A DNA stretch of 12,094 bases from Syntrophomonadaceae bacterium (GTDB taxonomy: Bacteria; Bacillota; Ch66; Ch109): assembly GCA_012512295.1 (NCBI GenBank), contig JAAZDI010000341.1:1-12094 (forward strand), read 5' to 3'. Below, piece by piece: positions 1-8,873 of this stretch. The notes under the pieces are model-generated. The model saw only the letters and a program-made list of their open reading frames with translations, did not search any database and was not told where the DNA came from. Within the stretch, counting starts at the first letter, position 1; each line of letters opens with the position of its first letter. A program made the position numbers and the translations under genes.

Positions 1-1596
1 AATAAATACTGGACCAGGGGTGGCAATGGCTTGCTCGATAGCCGGCCGCACTTCCTCGGGCCGAGTTACCCTAATACCGGTCACCCCGTAGGCTTCCGCT
101 AACTTCACAAAGTCCGGGCTCATCCCCGCCAAGTCAGTTTGCGAATACCGACCACCGTAGAAAAGCTTCTGCCACTGCCGAACCATACCCAGATAAGCAT
201 TATTGATAATCGCCACCTTGATCGGCAGATTATAAGAAACAGCTGTGGCCAGTTCTTGAGAATTCATCTGGAAGCTGCCGTCGCCGGAAATATCAAACAC
301 CAAGCGATCCGGCATCCCGATCTGAGCCCCAATCGCCGCTGGCAAGCCAAACCCCATGGTGCCTAAGCCGCCGGAAGTGACCAGGGAACGCGGCCGGACA
401 TACTTATAATACTGAGCGGCCCACATCTGGTGCTGTCCAACCTCAGTCGTGATAATGGCTTCTCCCTGAGTAACCTCATAAATCTGCTCTATCACATACT
501 GCGGCTTGATGCAATCGTCCCCCTGGTGATAGGACAATGGGTATTCCCGCTTCCATTCATCAATCTTGGCCAGCCACTCGGCTCGTTCAGCCGCATTAGC
601 TTCTATTTTCGGGATAAGTTCCCCTAGAACCATCCGGACATCCCCGACAATGGGCACATCAACCCGGACATTCTTGCCAATCTCCGCCGGGTCAATATCA
701 ATGTGCACGACCTTGGCTTTTGGCGCAAAAGCCTCGATCTTCCCGGTCACCCGGTCGTCAAAACGGGCCCCCACAGCGATCAAACAATCACACTCGCAAA
801 TGGCATAATTGGCGTACCGGGTTCCATGCATCCCCAGCATTCCCAGGGATAGACGATGGTTACCGGGGAAAGCCCCCAAGCCCATTAAGGTAGTTGTTAC
901 CGGCAGGCCGGCTTTTTCTGCCAGGACCAAAACCTCCTGATGCGCCCCGCTACTGATTGCCCCGCCGCCAACATACATGACCGGCCGTCGGGACTGGTTG
1001 ATCATCTGAGCAGCTTGATTGACTTGAAGCTGATTAACTTTTTTCAAGATCCGGTAACCCCTCAGGTTAACCGATTGCGGATAATCAAACCGGGCCTTAT
1101 TCACCATGATGTCACTGGGCAGGTCGATCACTACTGGCCCGGGTCGACCAGTCGTGGCGATATAGAATGCTTCCTTAACAATCCGGGCCAAGTCTTTGGT
1201 GTTCCTGACCAAATAACTGTGTTTGGTAATCGGCAAAGTAATGCCGGTAATATCGGCTTCCTGAAAGGAATCCCGTCCCAGGGCCGCAACGTTTACCTGA
1301 CCAGTAAAAACAATCAAAGGAATCGAATCCATGTGAGCCGTGGCAATGCCGGTAACCGCATTCGTCGCTCCAGGACCTGAGGTAGTGATGCATACCCCAG
1401 GGCGCCCGGTCACCCGCGCGTAAGCATCAGCCGCGTGGGTCGCCCCCTGTTCGTGCCGAGTCAAAATGTGGCGTAAATTCGATTGATATATCTCGTCGTA
1501 TATATTCAGGACCCGACCGCCAGGATAACCGAAAATAGTATCTACTCCCTCTTCTTGAAGGCAGCGAATCAAGATCTGTGCTCCTGTTAATTCCAT
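1..1596 (-). CDS. ilvB: Acetolactate synthase large subunit, 3' end cut by window edge
   Basis: It condenses two pyruvates to acetolactate, or pyruvate and 2-oxobutyrate to acetohydroxybutyrate, using thiamine diphosphate; this is the first common step of valine, leucine and isoleucine synthesis. My translation of the minus strand reads 532 codons without a stop, starting MELTGAQILIRCLQEEGVDT. Visible family motifs are FGYPGG near residue 22, the catalytic glutamate in RHEQGATHAADAYAR (E49), SGPGATN, GLGTMGFGLPAAIGA, and the thiamine-diphosphate motif GDGS (from residue 438) ending in NN, then LGMVRQWQ. The last codons read GPVFI, so probably only a few tens of residues lie outside the window. 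The start is set by a GGAGGTGA ribosome binding site upstream of the ATG. It begins 26 bp after ilvD and is surely in the same operon. The small subunit (ilvN) would be expected beyond the left edge. Paralogous thiamine enzymes are unlikely given the ilvD linkage. Confidence 0.96.
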   Translation of the reverse strand, partial: MELTGAQILIRCLQEEGVDTIFGYPGGRVLNIYDEIYQSNLRHILTRHEQGATHAADAYARVTGRPGVCITTSGPGATNAVTGIATAHMDSIPLIVFTGQVNVAALGRDSFQEADITGITLPITKHSYLVRNTKDLARIVKEAFYIATTGRPGPVVIDLPSDIMVNKARFDYPQSVNLRGYRILKKVNQLQVNQAAQMINQSRRPVMYVGGGAISSGAHQEVLVLAEKAGLPVTTTLMGLGAFPGNHRLSLGMLGMHGTRYANYAICECDCLIAVGARFDDRVTGKIEAFAPKAKVVHIDIDPAEIGKNVRVDVPIVGDVRMVLGELIPKIEANAAERAEWLAKIDEWKREYPLSYHQGDDCIKPQYVIEQIYEVTQGEAIITTEVGQHQMWAAQYYKYVRPRSLVTSGGLGTMGFGLPAAIGAQIGMPDRLVFDISGDGSFQMNSQELATAVSYNLPIKVAIINNAYLGMVRQWQKLFYGGRYSQTDLAGMSPDFVKLAEAYGVTGIRVTRPEEVRPAIEQAIATPGPVFI

Positions 1597-1622
1597 GACC
1601 TCACCTCCACATACCAATGTTT

Positions 1623-3290
1623 CTATTTGAACACAGCACCCTTGCTGGCGGAAGAAACCATCTGCGCGTACCGAGCCATGTAACCGGACTTTATTTTTGG
1701 CTCTGGTGGCGTCCAGGCAGCTCGGCGTCGGTTAATTTCGGATTCGTCTACTTCCAGAGTGATTGTCTGACCAACGATATCAATTAAGATGGAATCTCCT
1801 TCCTGAACCAGGGCGATTAGACCGCCCTCAGCCGCCTCAGGGGCTACGTGCCCAATCGAAGCACCCCGGGTTGCCCCGGAAAAACGACCATCAGTTATTA
1901 AAGCAACATCTTTATCCAGGCCCATACCGGCCACCGCCGAGGTCGGCGTGAGCATCTCCCGCATCCCGGGCCCGCCCTTGGGTCCTTCGTAGCGGATCAC
2001 AATTACATCGCCTTTCTGAATCTTACCCCCAAGAATAGCGGCTACGGCTGTTTCCTCAGAATCAAACACCCGGGCCGGCCCCCGGTGAGTCATCATTTCC
2101 GGGGCGACCGCTGCCTTTTTAACCACCGCTCCCTCCGGGGCCAAGTTGCCACGCAAAATAGCCAACCCACCGCTGGCACTGTAGGGATCAGTAACGGGCC
2201 GAACGACATCCGACCGTAAAATCCGCCGGCCGGCTATATTCTCAGCCACCGTCTTGCCAGTTACGGTCAAAGCTTCTCCTTTAATCAGACCATGCTGCAG
2301 GAGTTCCGCCATCACCGCGGCTACTCCGCCGGCTTCGTCCAAATCTTCCATAAAGTGTGACCCGGACGGAGCTAGTTTGCACAGGTGCGGAACTTGCTTG
2401 CTCAGTTGATCCGCCAGTTCTAAATCTAGCGGCACACCGGCTTCATGGGCAATGGCCGGCAGATGTAAAATCGTATTGCTGGAACCGCCTAAGGCCATAT
2501 CGATAGCCAGCGCATTATGAAAAGCAGCCGGGGTCATAATGTCCCGCGGTTTCAAATCCTGGCGCAGCAACTCCATGATCTGCCAGCCAGCCTGTTTGGC
2601 CAGTCGAATCCGGGCGGCGTGAACCGCGGGAATGGTCCCGTTGCCGGGTAGTCCCATGCCTAAAGCCTCAGTCAGACAGTTCATGGAGTTCGCGGTAAAT
2701 AACCCGGCACAGGAACCGCAGCCCGGGCAGGCCGACTCTTCTAGTTCATGGAGTTCCTCAGCCGTCATCCGACCACCGGCCACGGACCCGACCGCTTCAA
2801 ACACCTGGCTCAAACCAACCGCTTGACCGCGAAAACGGCCGGCCAGCATCGGACCGCCACTGATAAAAATACTGGGAAGATTAAGCCGCGCCGCAGCCAT
2901 TAACATCCCCGGCACAATTTTGTCACAGTTCGGGATAAAGACCAGAGCATCAAAGGCATGGGCAATGGCCATCACCTCGACGGAGTCCGCAATCAGTTCC
3001 CGACTGCCCAGGGAGTATTTCATCCCCAGGTGATTCATGGCAATTCCATCGCAAACCCCGATTACCCCAAACTCCATGGGAGTTCCGCCATTCATTCTGA
3101 CCCCGGCCTTAACCGCTTCAGCAATCTTATCTAAATGAATGTGTCCAGGAATTACTTCGTTCTTAGCATTTACTATCCCCACGATTGGTCGCCTAAGCTC
3201 TTCGTCGGTTAAGCCCAAGGCTTTAAAAAGAGACCGGTGCGGTGCCTTTTCCAACCCTAGTTTAGTTTGGTCGCTTTTTAAATTCCGCAT
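1623..3290 (-). CDS. ilvD: Dihydroxy-acid dehydratase
   Basis: It dehydrates 2,3-dihydroxy-isovalerate and 2,3-dihydroxy-3-methylvalerate to the 2-oxo acids, the penultimate step to valine and isoleucine, in the cytoplasm. The 555-residue length is normal for IlvD/Edd enzymes. Motifs seen are PGHIHL (48-53), CDG (80-82), NCDKIVPGM (121-129) with a likely iron-sulphur cysteine C122, a Mg-ligand aspartate D123 and the lysine K124 that is carbamylated in the family, ACPGCGSCAG (187-196), GGSSNT (270-275), RYEGPKGGPGM (435-445) and TDGRFSG with its serine at 473. The ATG follows an AGGGGTGA ribosome binding site at about ten bases. It is the first gene after the T-box leader and is followed by ilvB. 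Phosphogluconate dehydratase is the other family member, but sequence and context favour IlvD. Confidence 0.97.
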   Translation of the reverse strand: MRNLKSDQTKLGLEKAPHRSLFKALGLTDEELRRPIVGIVNAKNEVIPGHIHLDKIAEAVKAGVRMNGGTPMEFGVIGVCDGIAMNHLGMKYSLGSRELIADSVEVMAIAHAFDALVFIPNCDKIVPGMLMAAARLNLPSIFISGGPMLAGRFRGQAVGLSQVFEAVGSVAGGRMTAEELHELEESACPGCGSCAGLFTANSMNCLTEALGMGLPGNGTIPAVHAARIRLAKQAGWQIMELLRQDLKPRDIMTPAAFHNALAIDMALGGSSNTILHLPAIAHEAGVPLDLELADQLSKQVPHLCKLAPSGSHFMEDLDEAGGVAAVMAELLQHGLIKGEALTVTGKTVAENIAGRRILRSDVVRPVTDPYSASGGLAILRGNLAPEGAVVKKAAVAPEMMTHRGPARVFDSEETAVAAILGGKIQKGDVIVIRYEGPKGGPGMREMLTPTSAVAGMGLDKDVALITDGRFSGATRGASIGHVAPEAAEGGLIALVQEGDSILIDIVGQTITLEVDESEINRRRAAWTPPEPKIKSGYMARYAQMVSSASKGAVFK

Positions 3291-3332
3291 TAGTAAATCA
3301 CCCCTATTCTACTAGTTACACTCCAGGAAAAT

Positions 3333-3380
3333 AAAAAACCCTCCTCCCAGACATATTTTAAAGTGTCAGGGACGAGAGGG
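3333..3380 (-). terminator. T-box intrinsic terminator
   Basis: On the minus strand the leg CCCTCTCGTCCCTGACA pairs with TGTCTGGGAGGAGGG, with a small internal bulge and one mismatch. Six U residues (3333-3338) follow. It lies directly after the T-box sequence and about 40 bp before ilvD, as expected for the leader's off state. Confidence 0.93.
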
Positions 3381-3650
3381 AACCCGCGGTACCACCCTGT
3401 TTGTCGCCATCCGGCAACCAGCTCACGGTGTATAACACACCAGTACGATAACGGGTACTGATTCCGACGTCACCTAATTAGTCAACCAGCAGTCAGCTGG
3501 CAACTGTTCAGCTAGCAGCTCAAGGAAGAGACGCTCATATACCCGGCAGGACCGGTTTTCAGCTCCCCCGGCTCTCTGTTGCCTGCCTCAAGTATATTTC
3601 GATAATCCTGTCATCGCCTTTTTTATCCAATTAGCTTTTGGAAAGAATTT
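3333..3650 (-). promoter_or_regulatory. T-box leader of the ilvD-ilvB operon
   Basis: This untranslated leader should sense uncharged tRNA and antiterminate. Directly visible on the minus strand are the T-box sequence GGGTGGTACCGCGGG (3383-3398), which pairs with the tRNA acceptor end, and just downstream an intrinsic terminator. Upstream lies a long imperfect stem I region (about 3530-3620), with legs GGCAGG/CCTGCC and ATATAC/GTATAT around a GAGAGCCGGGG apical part. The specifier codon should be valine, leucine or isoleucine given the genes controlled. A GUC triplet at 3530-3532 (minus strand) lies about where it is expected, but I could not fold the leader rigorously, so valine is only a suggestion. 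Confidence is high for the T-box and low for its amino acid. Confidence 0.95.
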
Positions 3651-3656
3651 ATCAAT

Positions 3657-3685
3657 AGTATAGGGAATTAACCCCTAAGTGTCAA
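3657..3685 (-). promoter_or_regulatory. Sigma-A-type promoter of the T-box/ilv operon
   Basis: The minus strand has a perfect -35 TTGACA (3680-3685), a 17-bp spacer and a -10 TATACT (3657-3662). Transcription should start near 3650, leaving about 360 bases before ilvD, a normal T-box leader length. The -35 lies only 12 bp after the stop codon of the upstream gene, and I see no terminator between them. Confidence 0.88.
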
Positions 3686-3696
3686 CAGCTATTTAT

Positions 3697-5775
3697 TCAC
3701 TCTCCACTTCTTGAGTCGCCCAGACCAACAGCCCGAATGTATTCCCGATAATCAATCGGTGGGTTCAACCCTTTACGCTGTAAATCCTGCTGCAGATCCT
3801 TCATATACTTAAACAGTTCCCACAAAAGCTGGCGTCCGCGCAGGGACCGGTTGGCTTGCTGAGGGGTCATGCCCTCTAAAGCGGGAATCTCTGTTTGCAT
3901 CCAGCGGCCCACTTCCTCTTTTTGCCAGCGCATCATGATTTCCTTGGGCAATTTAGCTTTCCCGACAGCCGCCAATAAGGAGTAGTCTTCCTTCTGTTCC
4001 TGGACATCAATCAGGCGTAGATTTCTTTTTAATCCCCTCTCCAATTCCTGGCATACCAAAGCCAAATACTCCCGACCAAAGGTGGCTACCGTTAAATATT
4101 CCGCAGATATTCGATACTCGGCGATAAATCCCTCTCCCACCTCACCGCCATCGGCGCGGGAACGAATATGTTCAAACTCGTAAAAAGCCTTAACCCCTTC
4201 TGGCGTGTCAAATTCAAACACGGTAAAGGAACGGATCCGTTTGAGAACAGGACCTGGATTATCTACCTGATAGGTAGCAATCATCACCGGGGCTTTTTCC
4301 TCTGGTTCCTCGACTGCCAGATCTCCCAAAAGTTCTTCAAAAGAGGAGTATTCACCGCCGAGGACTGCGTAAACCAGGCTGATGTCAACGTAATACTGCT
4401 GCTGATATTGAATACACTCTCCTAGTCGATCCTCGGCCAGACTGCAGATGGAATCCAGGTCTCCTCGATCTCGGGCGACAATAAGCAATTCATCACTAGT
4501 TAAAATAAACTCACTAAAAACCGTATCCGCAATATTAATTCCGTGTTCGATTTGATCCGGGTACCGAGGCCACCGGTAATGCAACCCATCTTCCATCTCG
4601 GAAAATACTTCTACTTCCGGTAGTTCCTCCAAAAAATCCTGGACCCGGATTGTCTCGCTAATAGTGTAAAGGGCACAATAAACTTCATAGTTTAACGGAT
4701 TATCTGGATCATCTTCATCAATCTTACGCGTTTCCAACAGTTTTACCCGGTTGATTTTCCAATTATCACCCTCCAGGACTAAACTAAAGCCATACTTGCG
4801 TTCTTCTAATCGAAAATCTTCATTAACGATTAAGCGGGCTTGAACGTCAGCTGTTTTCCGACGAACAACCTGTTCTTCAATATTTGAGCTGAGATATAGG
4901 CAATTTTCTTTGCGCTCTTTAGCCGCTTGGGCTTGCAGATACTCTTCCCGAGACCGACGGCAAACGGTGGACCTACTCGAGTAAAGGTCATAAACTAAAC
5001 CCCAATCCTGGTTTTGTTCCGCGACAAAAAAAGCATTCGCCGTGTGCTGCGGTTTCAGTTTTTTCTCATTTATTTTACCAGCTAGCGCCTCTACTGCATC
5101 AGGTGCTAATGTCGTTTCCTCTTTTAACCAGGCTTCATATTGGAAGAATGGCCGAGCGGGCCGGGTTCCATAAAGCTGGTTATATTTATAAGATTCCTGA
5201 AGCAGATATTGCGCTTCAGCAAATGTTATTTCAACCAACCCCGTTTCCGACGGGTTGTGTTCCATCTGGAAACCATGCTTAGACAGATTCAAGACTCTAA
5301 AATAACGCTGGATCCCCTCGGGACCAAACTTCAGCACAAAGTAGCGGACATCAAGCAGACCATTCGGCTGCTCCCACGCCATAACCAACGAAACCTGCCC
5401 GGTCAGACGGGTCCGGGAAATCAAGGCCTTGTATAACTTAGTGGGAATTGGCGTCTTATTAACCTGCCAGTCGTCTACTGCCAGTCCGAGCAGACGATAC
5501 TTCTCTAAGGCTCTTTTCGCTGCTTTTTGAACCTCACCACTGTATTCCTCGGCGACCAACCAGAAAAAACGCGACAGTTCTACTTGATGGACTGTAGACA
5601 AATTTTCAATGAATATTGCCTGGAGTTCTTCTGGTAATTGATCTACCAGTTCCAGGGCCAAGGGATGACTCTCTTCATTCTCCATCATCGAAACCATGTC
5701 CTGTACCAGATTTTGGATCAAATGTCTTGGAACACTCGGTCGCTGGCGTGATCGGTTTTTGATTCCTCTGGCCAT
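3697..5775 (-). CDS. Uncharacterised 692-residue multi-region protein
   Basis: I do not recognise this as a named family. No signal peptide or membrane segment is seen, so it is probably cytoplasmic. Residues 15-100 are helical and could be a HEAT-like bundle. Residues 105-200 look alpha/beta. Residues 244-350 (TANAFFVAEQNQDWGLVYDL onward) have the pattern of an NTF2/SnoaL-like fold: a helix with DWxxVYDLYS, then strands ending FSLVLEGDNWKINRVKL. Residues 380-500 are acidic. Near residue 625 the segment WMQTEIPALEGMTPQQANRS and the following GR-LL-L-KYM resemble the short C-terminal ParS/MbcA-like 'W-PxPAL-G-TP-xA' module, also found at the end of some SEC-C proteins. Only that last resemblance is more than weak. 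The start is supported by GGGGGTGAGGG just before the ATG. It is divergent from the HD-GYP gene and co-directional with ilvD. All fold assignments are inference. Confidence 0.85.
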   Translation of the reverse strand: MARGIKNRSRQRPSVPRHLIQNLVQDMVSMMENEESHPLALELVDQLPEELQAIFIENLSTVHQVELSRFFWLVAEEYSGEVQKAAKRALEKYRLLGLAVDDWQVNKTPIPTKLYKALISRTRLTGQVSLVMAWEQPNGLLDVRYFVLKFGPEGIQRYFRVLNLSKHGFQMEHNPSETGLVEITFAEAQYLLQESYKYNQLYGTRPARPFFQYEAWLKEETTLAPDAVEALAGKINEKKLKPQHTANAFFVAEQNQDWGLVYDLYSSRSTVCRRSREEYLQAQAAKERKENCLYLSSNIEEQVVRRKTADVQARLIVNEDFRLEERKYGFSLVLEGDNWKINRVKLLETRKIDEDDPDNPLNYEVYCALYTISETIRVQDFLEELPEVEVFSEMEDGLHYRWPRYPDQIEHGINIADTVFSEFILTSDELLIVARDRGDLDSICSLAEDRLGECIQYQQQYYVDISLVYAVLGGEYSSFEELLGDLAVEEPEEKAPVMIATYQVDNPGPVLKRIRSFTVFEFDTPEGVKAFYEFEHIRSRADGGEVGEGFIAEYRISAEYLTVATFGREYLALVCQELERGLKRNLRLIDVQEQKEDYSLLAAVGKAKLPKEIMMRWQKEEVGRWMQTEIPALEGMTPQQANRSLRGRQLLWELFKYMKDLQQDLQRKGLNPPIDYREYIRAVGLGDSRSGE

Positions 5776-5955
5776 ACCCTCACCCCCGCAGCATATTTAG
5801 CCCAGTTTACCATATGTAAATAATTGAAGCAAGGATACAGAAAAGTAAGGTTAGTCAATCGATTCCCGGCAGGATTTAAAACATTTTTACCGAATTAGTT
5901 AAGCAGATTCCCGAGTAAACCCGAAAATCTACAACGCGGGGCAGGAAGGTGTACC

Positions 5956-7110
5956 ATGCGTAGAATTCTTGTCGAATATGCCGAACCAGGTATGATCAAT
6001 GCCCGGGCTATTCATAATTCAGAGGGTAAGGTTCTTCTAGCAGCCGGTACCGAGTTAAACGAATTTTATATAAATCGACTAAACGAATTAGGCATTCAGT
6101 CTATATATATTCGAGATGAAATAACCGGTGGTTTAACCATTCCCGAAACGGTTTCCGAAAGAACGCGGGTTGAAACAATTAAAATAATTCGTCAAGCCTT
6201 CACTCAGCTTGAGGATTCGCGCCGGATTAATATGGTGCTGATCAAAAACTCTGTCGATAAAATTCTCGACGAGGTCCTGAGCAGTTCTAATGCCTTAATT
6301 CATCTAGTAGACATCCGGACCTATGACGATTACACCTTTGCGCATTCGGTCAATGTCTGTATCCTTTCTTTGATGACCGGCATCTCGCTATCATATAATA
6401 CGCAGCAACTCAAAGAGCTGGGAATTGGTGCCCTGCTTCACGATATTGGCAAGACCAAAATCCCCAAAGAAATATTGGATAAACCTGGCTGTCTGACCCC
6501 AGCTGAATTCCAGGAAATGCAAAAACACGCGTGTTATGGTTTTGAAATACTTCGCCATTATCCAGAGATACCCCTTCTTTCCTCTCATGTTGCTCTTCAG
6601 CACCATGAAAGAGTTGATGGCAGCGGTTACCCGCGTCAGATCAAGGGAGATGAGATCCACGAATACGCTAAAATTACCGCGGTTACCGATGTCTACGATG
6701 CTCTGCTGGCTGACCGAATCTATCGGCCCGCCTTCCTGCCTTATAAGGCGATACGGGAATTAACCCGGGGGACTTATACTTTTTTTGATCCTCGGGTGGT
6801 GGCTGCTTTCCTGGAAAATATCGCGCTATATCCGGTGGGTAGTTTGGTTCAATTAAACACCGGCGACGTGGGAATCGTTGTCGACGTTAACAAACAGTCC
6901 CAACACCGGCCGGTGATCCGAATGCTGCTTGACCGCCATGGCCGGAAGCTGCCGGAAGGCCAAGAACATGATCTGGATAAAATGCCTACCATATATATTA
7001 CCAAGGTGTTTAGCGAAAAGACGTCTGACTTAATTCTCCGGAACCTAAAAAATGGAATCAAAATAGATATTGAAAAACTTGGACAGGAGGCTAACAATGC
7101 TTTGGGATAA
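5956..7110 (+). CDS. HD-GYP domain protein, probable cyclic-di-GMP phosphodiesterase
   Basis: It probably hydrolyses cyclic di-GMP in the cytoplasm. In 384 residues, 1-110 form an N-terminal region like those in front of other stand-alone HD-GYP proteins (VLLAAGTELNE near 27-37). An HD-GYP domain follows at about 120-290. Its signature is complete: H130, the HD pair H162-D163 in LLHDIGKTKIP, H191, H211, and HHERVDGSGYP at 216-226. A C-terminal small beta region (about 292-350, YPVGSLVQLNTGDVGIVVDV) resembles the extension seen in many clostridial HD-GYP proteins. There is no transmembrane segment or receiver domain. The ATG has GGAAGGTG upstream. The end overlaps the next gene by 14 bp, indicating translational coupling. 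The catalytic residues are intact, so activity is likely, but the substrate is inferred from the family. Confidence 0.94.
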   Translation: MRRILVEYAEPGMINARAIHNSEGKVLLAAGTELNEFYINRLNELGIQSIYIRDEITGGLTIPETVSERTRVETIKIIRQAFTQLEDSRRINMVLIKNSVDKILDEVLSSSNALIHLVDIRTYDDYTFAHSVNVCILSLMTGISLSYNTQQLKELGIGALLHDIGKTKIPKEILDKPGCLTPAEFQEMQKHACYGFEILRHYPEIPLLSSHVALQHHERVDGSGYPRQIKGDEIHEYAKITAVTDVYDALLADRIYRPAFLPYKAIRELTRGTYTFFDPRVVAAFLENIALYPVGSLVQLNTGDVGIVVDVNKQSQHRPVIRMLLDRHGRKLPEGQEHDLDKMPTIYITKVFSEKTSDLILRNLKNGIKIDIEKLGQEANNALG

Positions 7111-7648
7111 AAAGGGTAAGAGTTGTACCGAGGCAACAGTACAACAAGCTTTGAAAAGAGCCGGCGAGTTAAACCTAAAACATATTGTCGTCGCTTCCAA
7201 CTCTGGTTTTACGGTTAACCACTTGTTAAATTTAAATCAAGGCTTCGAAGTAGTCTGCGTAACGCATCACGTTGGTTTTGCTGGTCCAGGCATAGATGAA
7301 ATGCCAGCCTCGATCAGAAATGAACTCCAAGCAGCCGGGGTCAAGGTTTTAACGACTACCCATCTGTTTGCTGGAATTGACCGAGCAATCCGATTTAAGT
7401 TTGGCGGGGTTTACCCGGCGGAGATTATGGCCCAAACCTTACGCATTTTTGGTCAGGGAGTCAAGGTGGCCATAGAGATAGCGGTCATGGCCTTAGATGC
7501 CGGGCTTATTCCTTACGGCCAGGAAGTTATCTCAATTGGAGGTACGGCCACTGGGGCAGATGCCGCCATTGTGATTCAACCGGCCCATTCCAATAATTTT
7601 TTTGAGACAAAGGTGAAAGAAATCATCTGCTGGCCCCGAGAAAAATAA
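7097..7648 (+). CDS. Pyruvate kinase C-terminal-domain-like protein (COG1751 type)
   Basis: This 183-residue protein resembles the pyruvate kinase alpha/beta (C-terminal) domain without the catalytic barrel, so it should not be a pyruvate kinase. The family has no firmly known role. Recognisable stretches are HIVVASNSGFTVNHLL, VTHHVGFAGPGIDEMP, the TTTHLFAGIDRA region and GGTATGADAAIVIQPAHS near the C-terminus. It is soluble. I chose the ATG at 7097 because AGGAGG sits at 7085-7090, six bases before it. An in-frame ATG at 7070 lies deeper in the HD-GYP gene and lacks such a site. It overlaps the HD-GYP gene by 14 bp, so the two are co-translated, and 37 bp separate it from the histidine kinase. 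A nucleotide or phosphosugar ligand is possible but not shown. Confidence 0.9.
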   Translation: MLWDKKGKSCTEATVQQALKRAGELNLKHIVVASNSGFTVNHLLNLNQGFEVVCVTHHVGFAGPGIDEMPASIRNELQAAGVKVLTTTHLFAGIDRAIRFKFGGVYPAEIMAQTLRIFGQGVKVAIEIAVMALDAGLIPYGQEVISIGGTATGADAAIVIQPAHSNNFFETKVKEIICWPREK

Positions 7649-7685
7649 CAGTTCTAACGCGTATCATAAATAGGGGGAAGCAATA

Positions 7686-8873
7686 ATGATGCGGGCAGAA
7701 ATATTAGACATCAAGGCTCTGGAAACAATTGTCGCCAAAATGATCAATGTTATTGAAATAAGTCAGAGCCAGATTTTCGACATCGCGGAGAATGCCCGAA
7801 AAGAATATATCCGAATGCAGATAGAGCTTCAAGAAACCAAGAGCCAAGTCAATGAGTTAATCCAAACGGTTGACAAAATGGAAAAGGTTGAGAAACAAAC
7901 CCGCTTGCGCTTAGCTGAAGTTAGTCGTGATTTTTCCCGCTTCACAGAAGAACATATTCGTGAAGCCTATGAAAACGCCAAAAACATTCAAATCCAACTA
8001 TCAGTTCTCCGAGAAAAAGAAACCAACCTGAGACAGCGCCGTGATGAATTAGAAAGAAGAATTAAAAGCGTTGAGGAAATCGTCAAGAAAGCAGAGGCCT
8101 TGATGTCTCAAGTTGGCATGATGCTAAAGTTTATCAGTGGCAACCTTCAAGATGTTAGCGATAAATTGAATGAATATCAGAAACGGCAGCAGTTAGGCTG
8201 GTGGGTTATTCAGGCTCAGGAAGACGAACGCAAGCGAGTGGCCCGGGAAATTCATGATGGGACCGCTCAGTCACTGACCAATATCTTTTTGCGGTTGGAA
8301 TATTGCGAGAAAATGTGGGAACTAAATGTCGATCGAGTGCGCCAGGAATTAATTGAGCTAAAAGAGGTAGTTCGGGAAAACTTGCAGGACCTGCGTAAGA
8401 TTATCTTCGATCTTCGTCCTCAGGCCTTAGATGACCTTGGTCTTATTCCTACCTTAAAGCGCTACATCACTGATTATGAAGAAAGATATCACCTGCCAGT
8501 TCGACTGATTACTCTGGGTCCGGAGAGACGGTTAGAATCATACCTGGAAGTAGCTCTCTTTCGTCTGATTCAAGAAGCCTTAACCAACATTCGTAAACAC
8601 GCCCAGGCCTCTGATGTTAGCGTAAAAATTGAAATATCTCGAGATTTCGTCACCGCTCAGATTAAGGACAATGGCCGAGGCTTTGATTTAGAAGCTGTTC
8701 AGAATAGAGCCCACGACAGTTACGGATTAATCCACATGCGGGAACGCGTGGAATTGATCGGCGGTGAATTTAGCATCAATACCCTGCCCGGGCAGGGAAC
8801 CGAGGTGCTAGCGCGGATACCCTTTAACAAAAGGAAGCATCAGTCGCCCTATAAACCTGTTCCTGTGCTCTAA
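7686..8873 (+). CDS. DegS-like cytosolic sensor histidine kinase
   Basis: It should autophosphorylate on histidine and pass phosphate to a response regulator. In 395 residues there is no membrane segment. Residues 15-170 form a long coiled-coil sensor region like that of DegS (heptad-rich, many E/K/R/L). A HisKA_3 dimerisation domain follows with the phospho-acceptor H190 in EDERKRVAREIHDGTAQSL. An HATPase_c domain occupies about 285-380, with the N box QEALTNIRKHAQAS (N301), the G1 box DNGRGF (328-333) and the G2 region GLIHMRERVELIGG. The length is close to that of Bacillus DegS. The start follows GGGGGAAG. ATG-ATG gives two adjacent candidate starts; the first is used. A DegU-type regulator usually follows such kinases, but here a terminator follows. 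I left the symbol blank because orthology is not proven. Confidence 0.93.
   Translation: MMRAEILDIKALETIVAKMINVIEISQSQIFDIAENARKEYIRMQIELQETKSQVNELIQTVDKMEKVEKQTRLRLAEVSRDFSRFTEEHIREAYENAKNIQIQLSVLREKETNLRQRRDELERRIKSVEEIVKKAEALMSQVGMMLKFISGNLQDVSDKLNEYQKRQQLGWWVIQAQEDERKRVAREIHDGTAQSLTNIFLRLEYCEKMWELNVDRVRQELIELKEVVRENLQDLRKIIFDLRPQALDDLGLIPTLKRYITDYEERYHLPVRLITLGPERRLESYLEVALFRLIQEALTNIRKHAQASDVSVKIEISRDFVTAQIKDNGRGFDLEAVQNRAHDSYGLIHMRERVELIGGEFSINTLPGQGTEVLARIPFNKRKHQSPYKPVPVL

Noticed and set aside
940..1380. Plus-strand open frame of 146 codons
   Set aside because: It lies entirely inside ilvB on the opposite strand, where the minus-strand frame carries all the acetolactate synthase motifs.
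7070..7096. Earlier in-frame ATG for the pyruvate-kinase-C-like gene
   Set aside because: No ribosome binding site there, whereas AGGAGG is placed correctly for the ATG at 7097.
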